This document shows positions 1-5,528 of a DNA stretch of 5,528 bases, piece after piece. The stretch is from Desulfuromonadales bacterium C00003107 (GTDB taxonomy: Bacteria > Desulfobacterota > Desulfuromonadia > Desulfuromonadales > Syntrophotaleaceae). Location: assembly GCA_001751225.1 (NCBI GenBank), contig MAXT01000162.1, positions 1 through 5,528 on the forward strand, in the 5' to 3' direction. Each line of letters opens with the position of its first letter. The first letter of the stretch is position 1. A program made the position numbers and the translations under genes. Below the pieces are notes generated by a model. It made no database searches. It saw only the letters and a program-made list of their open reading frames with translations, and was not told the origin of the DNA.

Positions 1-875
1 TCGACGCTGCGCAATACCGTAGAATCGTACTGGCAACTTTCCGCCAGGTGAATCAGGGCTTTGACATCCTTGGGAAAGCAGGAACCGCCATAGCCACAGC
101 CAGGGTAGATAAACGAATAACCGATGCGACTATCGGAGCCAATACCACGCCGCACATTTTCCACATCGACATCGAGACGATCGCAGAGGTTGGCTATTTC
201 ATTAATGAAAGAGATCTTGGTCGCCAGCATAGCATTGGCAGCATATTTGGTCATTTCCGCATCACGCACCCCCATATAAACGGTGCGGTCACGGTTCATG
301 TTAAACGGAGTGTAAAGTTGACCCATAATTTCTCGGGCTCGGTCGCTGTCGGCACCTATAATAATACGATCGGGCCGCATAAAATCATCGATAGCCGCCC
401 CCTCCTTGAGGAATTCGGGATTGCTGACCACATCGAAATCGATCTGCACATCCCTCTTTTGCAGTTCGGCCTCGATCACCGCTCGCACCCGATCAGCGGT
501 TCCTACAGGCACCGTCGATTTATCGACCACAACGGCATAACTATTCAAATGCTGACCGATCTCTTTGGCTACCGACAGCACTTGGCTGAGGTCCGCCGAG
601 CCATCATCATTGGCCGGGGTGCCGACACCGATTAAGTAGAGGCTGGAATCGGCCATGGCCTCTGCGAGGGAGGTGGTAAACTGCAACCGGCCTTCCCGGC
701 TATTGCTACCGACCAACACTTCCAGGCCCGGCTCATAAATGGGTATCTTGCCCTCTTTCAGCGCGGCGACTTTGTTCGGGTCTGCATCAACACAGGTAAC
801 CTGATTGCCCATCTCAGCAAAACAGGTACCGGTAACCAGGCCCACATAGCCGGTTCCAATAACGGTCAAATTCAT
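1..875 (-). CDS. ugd: UDP-glucose 6-dehydrogenase, N-terminal ~291 residues (3' end outside window)
   Basis: This cytoplasmic enzyme oxidises UDP-glucose to UDP-glucuronate with two NAD+, supplying acidic sugar for capsule, exopolysaccharide or LPS. I translated the minus strand directly; the frame is open from the ATG at 873-875 to the window edge. Visible landmarks are the Rossmann NAD motif GTGYVG (residues 7-12), D30 at the end of the second strand, YEPGLE (47-52), GVGTP (83-87), DKSTVPVGT (118-126), [10 protein letters not shown] (152-161), and the active-site set K210, N214 and C266 within [13 protein letters not shown] spacing matches the known catalytic Lys-Asn-Cys of the family. The family is usually about 430-460 residues, so roughly 150 C-terminal residues (the UDP-binding domain) lie off the left edge. 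An AGGA at 886-889, 10 bases upstream, is a plausible ribosome site. Upstream ATGs nearby run out of frame or stop quickly. It lies 26 bases behind the cpsB-like gene, so co-transcription is likely. Family assignment is very secure. Confidence 0.97.
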   Translation of the reverse strand, partial: MNLTVIGTGYVGLVTGTCFAEMGNQVTCVDADPNKVAALKEGKIPIYEPGLEVLVGSNSREGRLQFTTSLAEAMADSSLYLIGVGTPANDDGSADLSQVLSVAKEIGQHLNSYAVVVDKSTVPVGTADRVRAVIEAELQKRDVQIDFDVVSNPEFLKEGAAIDDFMRPDRIIIGADSDRAREIMGQLYTPFNMNRDRTVYMGVRDAEMTKYAANAMLATKISFINEIANLCDRLDVDVENVRRGIGSDSRIGYSFIYPGCGYGGSCFPKDVKALIHLAESCQYDSTVLRSV

Positions 876-901
876 CGATCATCCATCCTGAAGAAGAGAA
901 G

Positions 902-1699
902 TTAATTGCTCAGAAAACTGCCAGGGCGCAACTCAGCCCTTTTAAGAATATCAGTACCCTGCGGGTAGTTGCTCAACGCCTGCAGCGCAGGCAACAGACC
1001 TGCTGCGAGAGACTCGGCGCCATGTCCGTCGCTGCCGAAACAATTATAGCAACCCTTTTCGAGATTAGCCACTACCCGTTGCTGCACCTGCCCGCCATAA
1101 CAGCCGGAAAAACTAAGAAGGTTACCCTGCAACAGACAACCCATATCCTGCAACTGATCCTGCAGCAATAAACCGGAAACGCAATCGTCGGTCGCCGCGG
1201 CAGCACCTCTACGGGCCAGCCATCGCCCGACCAAGCCCTTAAAAGACCGACGCTGCGGGAACAAGGTATCCATGTGCAGAAGATCACTGCGCTCAGGGTG
1301 AGCCAAGAGAGGGATCAGTCCGCGCTGGATGATCAGCCGGACATTCTCCAGAACCAGTTCAACCGAAGCCTGCCAGGGGACCTCGACCAGCAACAATCGA
1401 CTGTCTCCGAGGGTCTGTGGTTGTTCAAGCAACACCGGGAAATATTCGTCCAGAGAATACTCCATTCCGGGGCTCAGTAACAGGGGAATTCCCTCACGAC
1501 GCAGCGCTCTTTGCAGCGCGGCAGTGGCCCGCTGAACCTGCGACGGCCGGTTATCAAACCGGCCGAGCATACAGTGTGGCGTGCAATGCACCCTACGAAA
1601 ACCGACGGCCACAAGCAGCCGTGCCATCTCCAAGGATTCGGTCAGGGTCTCGGGGCCATCGTCTATCGCGGGCAGAATGTGGCAATGCCAGTCAATCAT
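902..1699 (-). CDS. CpsB/YwqE-family tyrosine-protein phosphatase (PHP domain)
   Basis: Predicted metal-dependent (PHP-fold) protein tyrosine phosphatase of 265 residues. In this family the enzyme dephosphorylates the bacterial tyrosine kinase (CpsD/Wzc type) that controls capsule or exopolysaccharide polymerisation and export; it is unrelated to low-molecular-weight Wzb phosphatases. Metal-site motifs are all visible: WHCHILP followed by IDDGP (H5, H7, D13-D14), CTPH (H42), GMEY (E80), AHPER (H134) and GSDGHG (D224, H226). No signal peptide or membrane segment is seen, so it should be cytoplasmic. The family member CpsB of Streptococcus is about 243 residues; the extra length here sits mainly after AHPER, at about residues 145-175, a basic and alanine-rich stretch. 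The ATG at 1697-1699 is the first start after an in-frame stop at about 1761-1763, but no good Shine-Dalgarno precedes it. It is followed after 26 bases by ugd, which supports a polysaccharide locus. The cognate tyrosine kinase is not in the window. Confidence 0.9.
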   Translation of the reverse strand: MIDWHCHILPAIDDGPETLTESLEMARLLVAVGFRRVHCTPHCMLGRFDNRPSQVQRATAALQRALRREGIPLLLSPGMEYSLDEYFPVLLEQPQTLGDSRLLLVEVPWQASVELVLENVRLIIQRGLIPLLAHPERSDLLHMDTLFPQRRSFKGLVGRWLARRGAAAATDDCVSGLLLQDQLQDMGCLLQGNLLSFSGCYGGQVQQRVVANLEKGCYNCFGSDGHGAESLAAGLLPALQALSNYPQGTDILKRAELRPGSFLSN

Positions 1700-1753
1700 T
1701 GGGCTAAAATACCGGTTAATGCTGTGCCCATCTTTGCTAGCGCCAGCACCCGT

Positions 1754-1782
1754 TTTGTATCAAAAGCAGAACGCAATAGCAA
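1754..1782 (-). promoter_or_regulatory. Weak candidate promoter for the cpsB-ugd pair
   Basis: In the 120-base gap between the secretin-like gene and the cpsB-like gene, the minus strand carries TTGCTA (1777-1782) and TACAAA (1754-1759) separated by 17 bases. Each matches the sigma-70 consensus at only about four positions, so this may be chance. The gap holds no terminator-like hairpin that I can see, so readthrough from the upstream gene is equally possible. Confidence 0.2.
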
Positions 1783-1819
1783 CCCAAATAACAGTTCACT
1801 AATATGAAGCGGTGGGGTC

Positions 1820-2653
1820 TCAGCGATCGACCTTGACCCAGACGGTACGTTCCTGACGAAGATTACTAGTACGCCAGGTTAGAATGGCGCGGGAGACCTC
1901 GTCCCCTTCCCGCAGATGATGCCCGAGATCGACCCATTGGCCGAGTGGCACCCGAACCGTACTGATCAGCTCCTGTAATTGTACTGCCGAGGGCATGCCC
2001 ATCATGCGGGAACTGCTGCGCTGAAAACCCTCCAGATGGGGTCGTATCTCCAGCGTGGCATATCCTCGCTCGAGAATCGGTCGTACCCAGAAACCGGTAT
2101 TGACGGCCTGAAATTCGATGGTCTGGCCATAACCGGCATAGCGACGGGCCAGCAGCAGCATCTCCCGCACATAGGGCACCTTCTCCCCCATCAGAATAAA
2201 GCCCTCGCTGCCATCCCGTAGCCGAAGAGTCTGCGTCGTTTGCTCGGCAGTATTGCCGAGCAGACGCGCCCCTGGTGCAGCAACGGTAGGCTCCGAGACG
2301 CCGGCGCCAGCCATACCGGGCGCCGGTGGATTGCTCAGAATCGCCCGAGTACCAGATTGACCTTGACGTTTTTCCTGACGCACGCTGATGCGCAGCATGG
2401 TCGGTGGCAGATCGATCTGCTGCAACACCTCCTCAATAGTGGCAATATCTTCCACCGAGGCATTAATGATCAGACGATTATCCCAAACACTAACCTTGCC
2501 CTGCCCTTCGAGCACATCACGCACCATCGGCACAATCTCTTCTGCAACAACGTGTTTCAGAGCCAGCACCTTGATTTCAGCCTGGCAAGGCCAGGCCATC
2601 GCCAGTGAAAGTAGAACCAGGCTGCAACAAAGCCAATAGAATCTGCCGACCAT
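1820..2653 (-). CDS. Exported short secretin-like protein with NolW-type N domain
   Basis: A 277-residue protein, function unknown. Residues 1-25 form a Sec signal peptide (hydrophobic core about 6-20, likely cleavage after CQA), so it acts in the periplasm or outer membrane. Residues 26-95 resemble a secretin N (NolW-like) ring domain: the pattern LKHVVAEEI, then VSVWDNRLIINAS, then DIATIEEVLQQIDLPP is typical of the N domains that stack into secretin rings. A Gly/Ala/Pro-rich linker (about 96-145) follows. The rest (about 146-277) is beta-rich and recalls the secretin core, with GEKVPYV (156-162) and LEIRPHL (201-207). It is much shorter than GspD, PilQ or Wza-type exporters and may be unable to form a full gated pore. 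The ATG at 2651-2653 has a good ribosome site. It is the first gene of the minus-strand block and is followed after 120 bases by the cpsB-like gene. Domain call is fairly secure; role is not known. Confidence 0.8.
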   Translation of the reverse strand: MVGRFYWLCCSLVLLSLAMAWPCQAEIKVLALKHVVAEEIVPMVRDVLEGQGKVSVWDNRLIINASVEDIATIEEVLQQIDLPPTMLRISVRQEKRQGQSGTRAILSNPPAPGMAGAGVSEPTVAAPGARLLGNTAEQTTQTLRLRDGSEGFILMGEKVPYVREMLLLARRYAGYGQTIEFQAVNTGFWVRPILERGYATLEIRPHLEGFQRSSSRMMGMPSAVQLQELISTVRVPLGQWVDLGHHLREGDEVSRAILTWRTSNLRQERTVWVKVDR

Positions 2654-2659
2654 ATTTGT

Positions 2660-2666
2660 CTCCCCT
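2660..2666 (-). promoter_or_regulatory. Ribosome binding site of the secretin-like gene
   Basis: AGGGGAG lies 6 bases upstream of the ATG at 2651-2653 on the minus strand. It supports that start and hence the complete signal peptide. Confidence 0.7.
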
Positions 2667-2674
2667 ATCGATTG

Positions 2675-2696
2675 GTCCCTGAAAAAGCCCCAGGAC
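2675..2696 (-). other. Leader stem-loop upstream of the secretin-like gene
   Basis: On the minus strand GTCCTG (2691-2696) pairs with CAGGGAC (2675-2681) around a 9-base loop, giving a six-pair stem with one bulged G. It sits between the candidate -10 box and the ribosome site, so it would be near the 5' end of the mRNA. It is not followed by a U-tract, so it is not a convincing terminator. It could affect mRNA stability or be chance. Confidence 0.25.
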
Positions 2697-2701
2697 AGGC
2701 C

Positions 2702-2730
2702 AGTATACCCATTTCATATCGTCCCATAAA
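2702..2730 (-). promoter_or_regulatory. Candidate promoter for the secretin-like gene
   Basis: The minus strand shows TATACT (2702-2707, five of six to the sigma-70 -10 box) with a weak TTTATG (2725-2730) 17 bases upstream. Transcription would start near 2695, leaving a leader of about 40 bases. The perfect TATAAT at 2743-2748 is an alternative -10 but has no good -35 partner. Confidence 0.4.
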
Positions 2731-2784
2731 CCTGTTTTATTAATTATATCTGCCTCAAGGGGCAAAAGACTATCGCGAATATAC

Positions 2785-2799
2785 TTGAAAACCGTTCAA
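2785..2799. repeat. Short inverted repeat, possible operator
   Basis: TTGAA (2785-2789) and TTCAA (2795-2799) form a perfect 5-base dyad around a 5-base spacer, in the divergent intergenic region. The size and spacing suit a dimeric regulator, but a dyad this short arises easily by chance and no second copy was seen. Confidence 0.25.
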
Positions 2800-2892
2800 A
2801 CCGACCCCGCAAAGGAAGACACCACGCGCACCCAAACAATGCTGCCCCACCGGATAAATTCCTGCTGCCCAGGGGGAGTCGCTGATAGTTTT

Positions 2893-2901
2893 TGCTATAC
2901 T
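2893..2901 (+). promoter_or_regulatory. Extended -10 promoter element for the DUF362/polyferredoxin pair
   Basis: TGCTATACT combines the TGn extension with TATACT (2896-2901), five of six to the sigma-70 consensus. There is no convincing -35 at the usual spacing (a G-rich stretch lies there), which fits an extended -10 promoter or one needing an activator. Transcription would begin near 2908, giving a leader of about 60 bases before the ATG at 2968. Confidence 0.5.
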
Positions 2902-2956
2902 CCTACCTTGAGGCAACAACTCGCAGGAACAAAAGCCCGACCTTGCCACCACAAAC

Positions 2957-2963
2957 AAGGAGG
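2957..2963 (+). promoter_or_regulatory. Ribosome binding site fixing the DUF362 gene start
   Basis: AAGGAGG, a near-perfect anti-16S match, ends 4 bases before the ATG at 2968. The spacing is slightly short but workable. It decides in favour of this start rather than the in-frame TTG at 2785, because it places the twin-arginine motif at residues 3-4. Confidence 0.75.
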
Positions 2964-2967
2964 CCCT

Positions 2968-3903
2968 ATGGACCGTCGCAGCTTTTTGCAGAATGCAGCA
3001 TGCTGGTCCCTGTCCTGGACCTTGACCCTCAACTGGCCTCTCTCGCCCCTTGCAAGCCACTCCGTCGCCCAGGCCGCACCTAGGAATCTTTTCCTGGCCT
3101 CTGTCGGCATGGGCAAAGGCCAGGATTACCCACGGCTGGTACGACAGGTAGTGGCCCTGGTCGGTGGCATGGGCAGCTTTGTCAAACCGGGCGCCCGAGT
3201 GGTGATCAAACCCAACATCGGCTTTGACCGGCCGCCGGAAATGGCGGCCACCACTCACCCGCTGGTAGTTCGGACCTTAGCAGAGATGGCGCTGGAGGCC
3301 GGCGCCAGCCAGGTGCGTATCTTTGACCGACCCTGCAATGAGGCTCGTCGCTGCTATTACAACAGCGGCATCCTGCCGGCGATAAAGGCCCTGGACAACA
3401 GCAAAGTGCGCTGTGACTATATCGATCGGCGGAAATTCGTCACCACAAATATTCCTAGAGGCCGGGTATTGAAAAGCTGGGATATTTATCGCGATGCCCT
3501 GGAAGCCGATTGTTACATCAATGTACCCGTTGCCAAGCAACACGGTAGCGCCGGGTTATCCCTCGGCTTAAAAAACAGCATGGGAGTAATAGGCGGAAAT
3601 CGCGGTCACTGGCACCGACAACTGGATCAAAACCTGGCCGACTTGGCCACCATCCTGCGCCCCACCTTGACCGTAATCGATGCCACCCGCATGCTGTTGC
3701 GCAATGGCCCTCAAGGTGGCAAGCTGCGGGATGTAAAAATCAACGACACCATCCTCGCTTCATCCGACCCGGTAGCGGCCGATGCCTGCGCCAGCCTGCT
3801 TTTCGACCGTGCCCCTGAGGAAATCGGCAGTACCGTAATGGCAGCGAACATGGGCCTGGGCACCATGCAATTGAACCGTATCAACAGAATCGAAGTCCGA
3901 TGA
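2968..3903 (+). CDS. Tat-exported DUF362 protein
   Basis: A 311-residue protein of the uncharacterised DUF362 family; its biochemical activity is not known to me. The N-terminus DRRSFLQ (residues 2-8) fits the Tat motif, followed by a hydrophobic stretch and a probable cleavage site after AQA (about 36), so a folded, perhaps cofactor-bearing, protein is sent to the periplasm. Family-type motifs are VVIKPNIG (78-85), TTHPLVV (95-101), VPVAKQH (186-192), LSLGLKNSMGV (197-207) and DATRMLLRNGPQGG (238-251). Cysteines at 123 and 129 (DRPC...RRCYYNSGI) plus C149, C182 and C274 are candidate ligands or a disulfide; there is no ferredoxin CxxCxxC motif, unlike some DUF362 proteins. The start is chosen from the ribosome site and Tat signal; a 372-residue form from a TTG at 2785 is unlikely. 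The stop overlaps the next start (ATGA), so the pair is translationally coupled and probably works together. Confidence 0.88.
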   Translation: MDRRSFLQNAACWSLSWTLTLNWPLSPLASHSVAQAAPRNLFLASVGMGKGQDYPRLVRQVVALVGGMGSFVKPGARVVIKPNIGFDRPPEMAATTHPLVVRTLAEMALEAGASQVRIFDRPCNEARRCYYNSGILPAIKALDNSKVRCDYIDRRKFVTTNIPRGRVLKSWDIYRDALEADCYINVPVAKQHGSAGLSLGLKNSMGVIGGNRGHWHRQLDQNLADLATILRPTLTVIDATRMLLRNGPQGGKLRDVKINDTILASSDPVAADACASLLFDRAPEEIGSTVMAANMGLGTMQLNRINRIEVR

Positions 3904-5471
3904 AAAACCATCCCCAGCCGAACCTGTGGCGGCGTTTGAGTCAACTGCTGTTTCTCATCGTTTTTCTGATTCTGTTTCTGCATACCGACTACCAGGGCCA
4001 GGACCAACTCTCCGGGGTCGTCAACCTGCTGTTTCGTATCGACCCGCTGGTAGCCCTGGCCGCTTCCCTCGCCACCGGCAGCTTGATCCTGCTGGTTTTG
4101 CCAGCGTTCTTTTTGCTGCTCAGCTGCCTGCTGCTGGGGCGTTGGTTTTGTGGCTGGGCCTGTCCCATGGGCACCCTCCTCGATGCTGCCCGGCCCCTGA
4201 CCAGTGGCAAAGCGGTTAGCCTGCCGGCTACGCTGCCCAGAATGCGCTACGTCCTATTACTGCTGATCCTGGTCGGCGCTCTATTCGGTTTGCCCCTGGT
4301 CGGCTTCTTTGATCCCTTTGCCATCCTGGTGCGCGGCCTGACCATGGCCATCTATCCTGCCTTCGCCATGGCCATTGAAAGTCTTTTCAGTTTTACCTAT
4401 CAGCACGGCCCCGCATGGTTAAACCTGCTGACCGAGCCTGTATATCAACTTTTAAGAGGCACGGTACTGCCCTTTGAGCAAAAACTCTTTACCCTGGCCT
4501 TGCCGGCCCTGCTGATGCTGCTGGCCGTCTTTGCTCTGGAGTTTCTGCAACGGCGCTTTTTCTGCCGCTATCTCTGCCCTCTCGGCGCTTTGCTCGGTCT
4601 GGCGGCACGGTTGGCCCCCTGGCGCATCACTAACCGCCAGACTTCTTGTCATACCTGCGGGCAGTGCGGCAGCCTGTGCCGGACGGGCGCCATAGATACG
4701 CAGAGTCAGGTCAACAGGGAACGCTGCGTTCTCTGCCTGGACTGCCTGTCCCGCTGTCCCAACCAGCATTTCACCTTTGGCCGCAGCGCAAAAAAACCGC
4801 TGCCTCTAGCCGAAGGGCTCAGCCGACGTGCTTTTGTGGGCACCAGCCTGGCAGGCATCAGCCTGCCCTTCCTATTAGCTGTGCGCCCTTTCAAGCGCCA
4901 ACCCGAACCCGGTTTGATTCGACCACCGGGAGCTCTGGAGGAGGAGTCGTTTCTTGGCCGCTGTGTCCGCTGCGGCGAATGTATGCAGGTCTGCATCGGC
5001 AACGCCCTGCACCCGGCCCTAATCGAAGCTGGGGTCGAAGGACTATTTACACCAAGGTTGATCCCCCGTATCGGCTATTGCGAATACCAATGCACCTTAT
5101 GCGGCCAAGTCTGCCCCACCGGAGCCATACAACGCTTACCTGCTGCCGCAAAACAAGCCACCGTCATCGGCAGGGCCTTCATCGACCGCGACCGCTGCCT
5201 GCCCTTTGCCAAAGGGGTACCCTGCATCGTCTGTGAAGAACTCTGCCCTACTCCGCAAAAAGCAATCAGCTTTCGTCTTGTATCCGTTAAAAACGACCAG
5301 GGCCAAACGGTCCAAGTCAAACAACCCTATGTGATCGATGACCTATGCATCGGTTGCGGCATCTGCGAAAACAAGTGCCCCTTGCCCGGCCACAGCGCCA
5401 TTCGGGTTACCTCCGCCGGCGAGTCGCGAAAGCAAAAGGACCCATCCAGCGATGGCTACAGCTTATCTTAA
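3900..5471 (+). CDS. NapH-NapG-like fused membrane polyferredoxin (putative quinol dehydrogenase)
   Basis: This 523-residue protein probably takes electrons from membrane quinols and passes them through iron-sulfur clusters to the periplasm. The first part resembles NapH/YccM/NosR-C membrane subunits: hydrophobic segments near 13-28, 58-80, 116-137 and 196-215, with two Cx3CP motifs (C84/C88 and C222/C226). A two-cluster ferredoxin follows (C250, 253, 256, 260 and C276, 279, 282, 286). Then GLSRRAFVG (306-314) precedes a hydrophobic run to about 328. The remainder resembles NapG/MauM: RPPGALEEESFL (341-352) and four cysteine sets (C355/358/361/365, C394/398/401/405, C433/442/445/449, C483/486/489/493). 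Six [4Fe-4S] clusters are expected. Single-domain NapH and NapG are each roughly half this length, so a fusion is inferred. The start overlaps the DUF362 stop by 4 bases and has no strong ribosome site of its own, which fits translational coupling. The electron acceptor is unknown; Nap reductase genes are absent here. Confidence 0.88.
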   Translation: MKNHPQPNLWRRLSQLLFLIVFLILFLHTDYQGQDQLSGVVNLLFRIDPLVALAASLATGSLILLVLPAFFLLLSCLLLGRWFCGWACPMGTLLDAARPLTSGKAVSLPATLPRMRYVLLLLILVGALFGLPLVGFFDPFAILVRGLTMAIYPAFAMAIESLFSFTYQHGPAWLNLLTEPVYQLLRGTVLPFEQKLFTLALPALLMLLAVFALEFLQRRFFCRYLCPLGALLGLAARLAPWRITNRQTSCHTCGQCGSLCRTGAIDTQSQVNRERCVLCLDCLSRCPNQHFTFGRSAKKPLPLAEGLSRRAFVGTSLAGISLPFLLAVRPFKRQPEPGLIRPPGALEEESFLGRCVRCGECMQVCIGNALHPALIEAGVEGLFTPRLIPRIGYCEYQCTLCGQVCPTGAIQRLPAAAKQATVIGRAFIDRDRCLPFAKGVPCIVCEELCPTPQKAISFRLVSVKNDQGQTVQVKQPYVIDDLCIGCGICENKCPLPGHSAIRVTSAGESRKQKDPSSDGYSLS

Positions 5472-5528
5472 TCGAGCCTGCTGCAGGTAAAGAGAGCTAT
5501 CTGACGAACCATGTACTTTTGTAAGGCG
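5472..5528. other. Trailing 57 bases, no clear feature
   Basis: After the polyferredoxin stop I see no terminator hairpin with a U-tract. An ATG at 5511 stays open for the six codons left in the window but has no recognisable ribosome site, so a following gene cannot be claimed. Confidence 0.4.

Larger units (their letters stand above)
2654..2967. promoter_or_regulatory. Divergent control region between the polysaccharide and redox blocks
   Basis: This 314-base non-coding stretch separates the two divergent gene blocks. It is AT-rich around 2703-2750, with a perfect TATAAT on the minus strand at 2743-2748 and a candidate minus-strand promoter just downstream. A TTGAA-N5-TTCAA dyad lies in the middle and an extended -10 for the plus strand near 2893-2901. 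The right half is open in the frame of the DUF362 gene from a TTG at 2785, but that segment precedes a clear Tat signal and ribosome site, so I treat it as untranslated. No small gene or RNA gene was recognised. Confidence 0.6.

Noticed and set aside
48..635. Plus-strand open frame of 195 codons
   Set aside because: It lies antisense to ugd, whose minus-strand translation shows continuous family motifs including the catalytic cysteine; the plus-strand product has no recognisable motif.
1511..1807. Plus-strand open frame running across the cpsB start and the 1700-1819 gap
   Set aside because: Mostly antisense to the cpsB-like gene, no recognisable domain and no convincing ribosome site.
2751..2764. 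TGCC-N6-GGCA hairpin followed by AAAA
   Set aside because: Only a 4-base stem and no T-tract on the strand where a terminator would be needed.
2770..3258. Minus-strand open frame of 162 codons over the divergent region and the DUF362 start
   Set aside because: Antisense to the Tat signal and conserved N-terminal DUF362 motifs, and crosses the promoter and ribosome site; no domain recognised.
4646..5236. Plus-strand open frame of 196 codons in another frame of the polyferredoxin gene
   Set aside because: The product is low-complexity in appearance, rich in Arg, Pro and His as expected for a shifted frame of a cysteine-rich GC-rich gene; the overlapping frame has all the Fe-S motifs.
3900..5471. 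Assignment of the polyferredoxin to nitrate reduction as napH/napG
   Set aside because: The motifs resemble NapH and NapG, but no napA, napB or napD genes are present in the window and the partner is a DUF362 protein, so the specific pathway is not supported.
5511..5528. Possible start of a next gene (ATG followed by five open codons)
   Set aside because: Too short to judge and no ribosome site upstream.

Overview
The window reads as a stretch of chromosome from a Gram-negative bacterium of the Pseudomonadota or Desulfuromonadota type. The evidence is moderately GC-rich coding sequence, Sec and Tat export signals, a secretin-related envelope protein, and sigma-70-like TATACT -10 boxes of the kind common in Gammaproteobacteria. 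The exact taxon cannot be fixed from the sequence. There are five protein genes in two divergent blocks, no RNA genes, and no mobile element or CRISPR array.

Left block (minus strand, transcribed right to left): a short Sec-exported protein with a secretin N-type (NolW-like) domain (1820-2653), a PHP-domain tyrosine phosphatase of the CpsB/YwqE family (902-1699), and the N-terminal two thirds of UDP-glucose 6-dehydrogenase, Ugd (1-875, cut by the window edge). Ugd makes UDP-glucuronate, a precursor of acidic capsule or exopolysaccharide. CpsB-type phosphatases reset the tyrosine kinase that controls polymer length and export. The block is therefore probably the edge of a surface-polysaccharide locus. 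The role of the secretin-like protein in it is unknown.

Right block (plus strand): a Tat-exported DUF362 protein (2968-3903) overlaps by 4 bases (ATGA) a 523-residue membrane polyferredoxin (3900-5471). The second protein looks like an in-frame fusion of a NapH-type quinol-oxidising membrane subunit with a NapG/MauM-type four-cluster ferredoxin. A twin-arginine-preceded hydrophobic segment sits exactly at the junction. The pair is best read as a quinol-to-periplasm electron-transfer module whose terminal substrate is not encoded here. No nitrate reductase (napA/napB) or methylamine dehydrogenase genes are in view.

The 314-base divergent region between the blocks (2654-2967) holds a candidate promoter in each direction, an inverted repeat and a leader hairpin. 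The most interesting part of the window is the NapH-NapG-like fusion with its internal Tat-like segment, coupled to a Tat-exported DUF362 protein.
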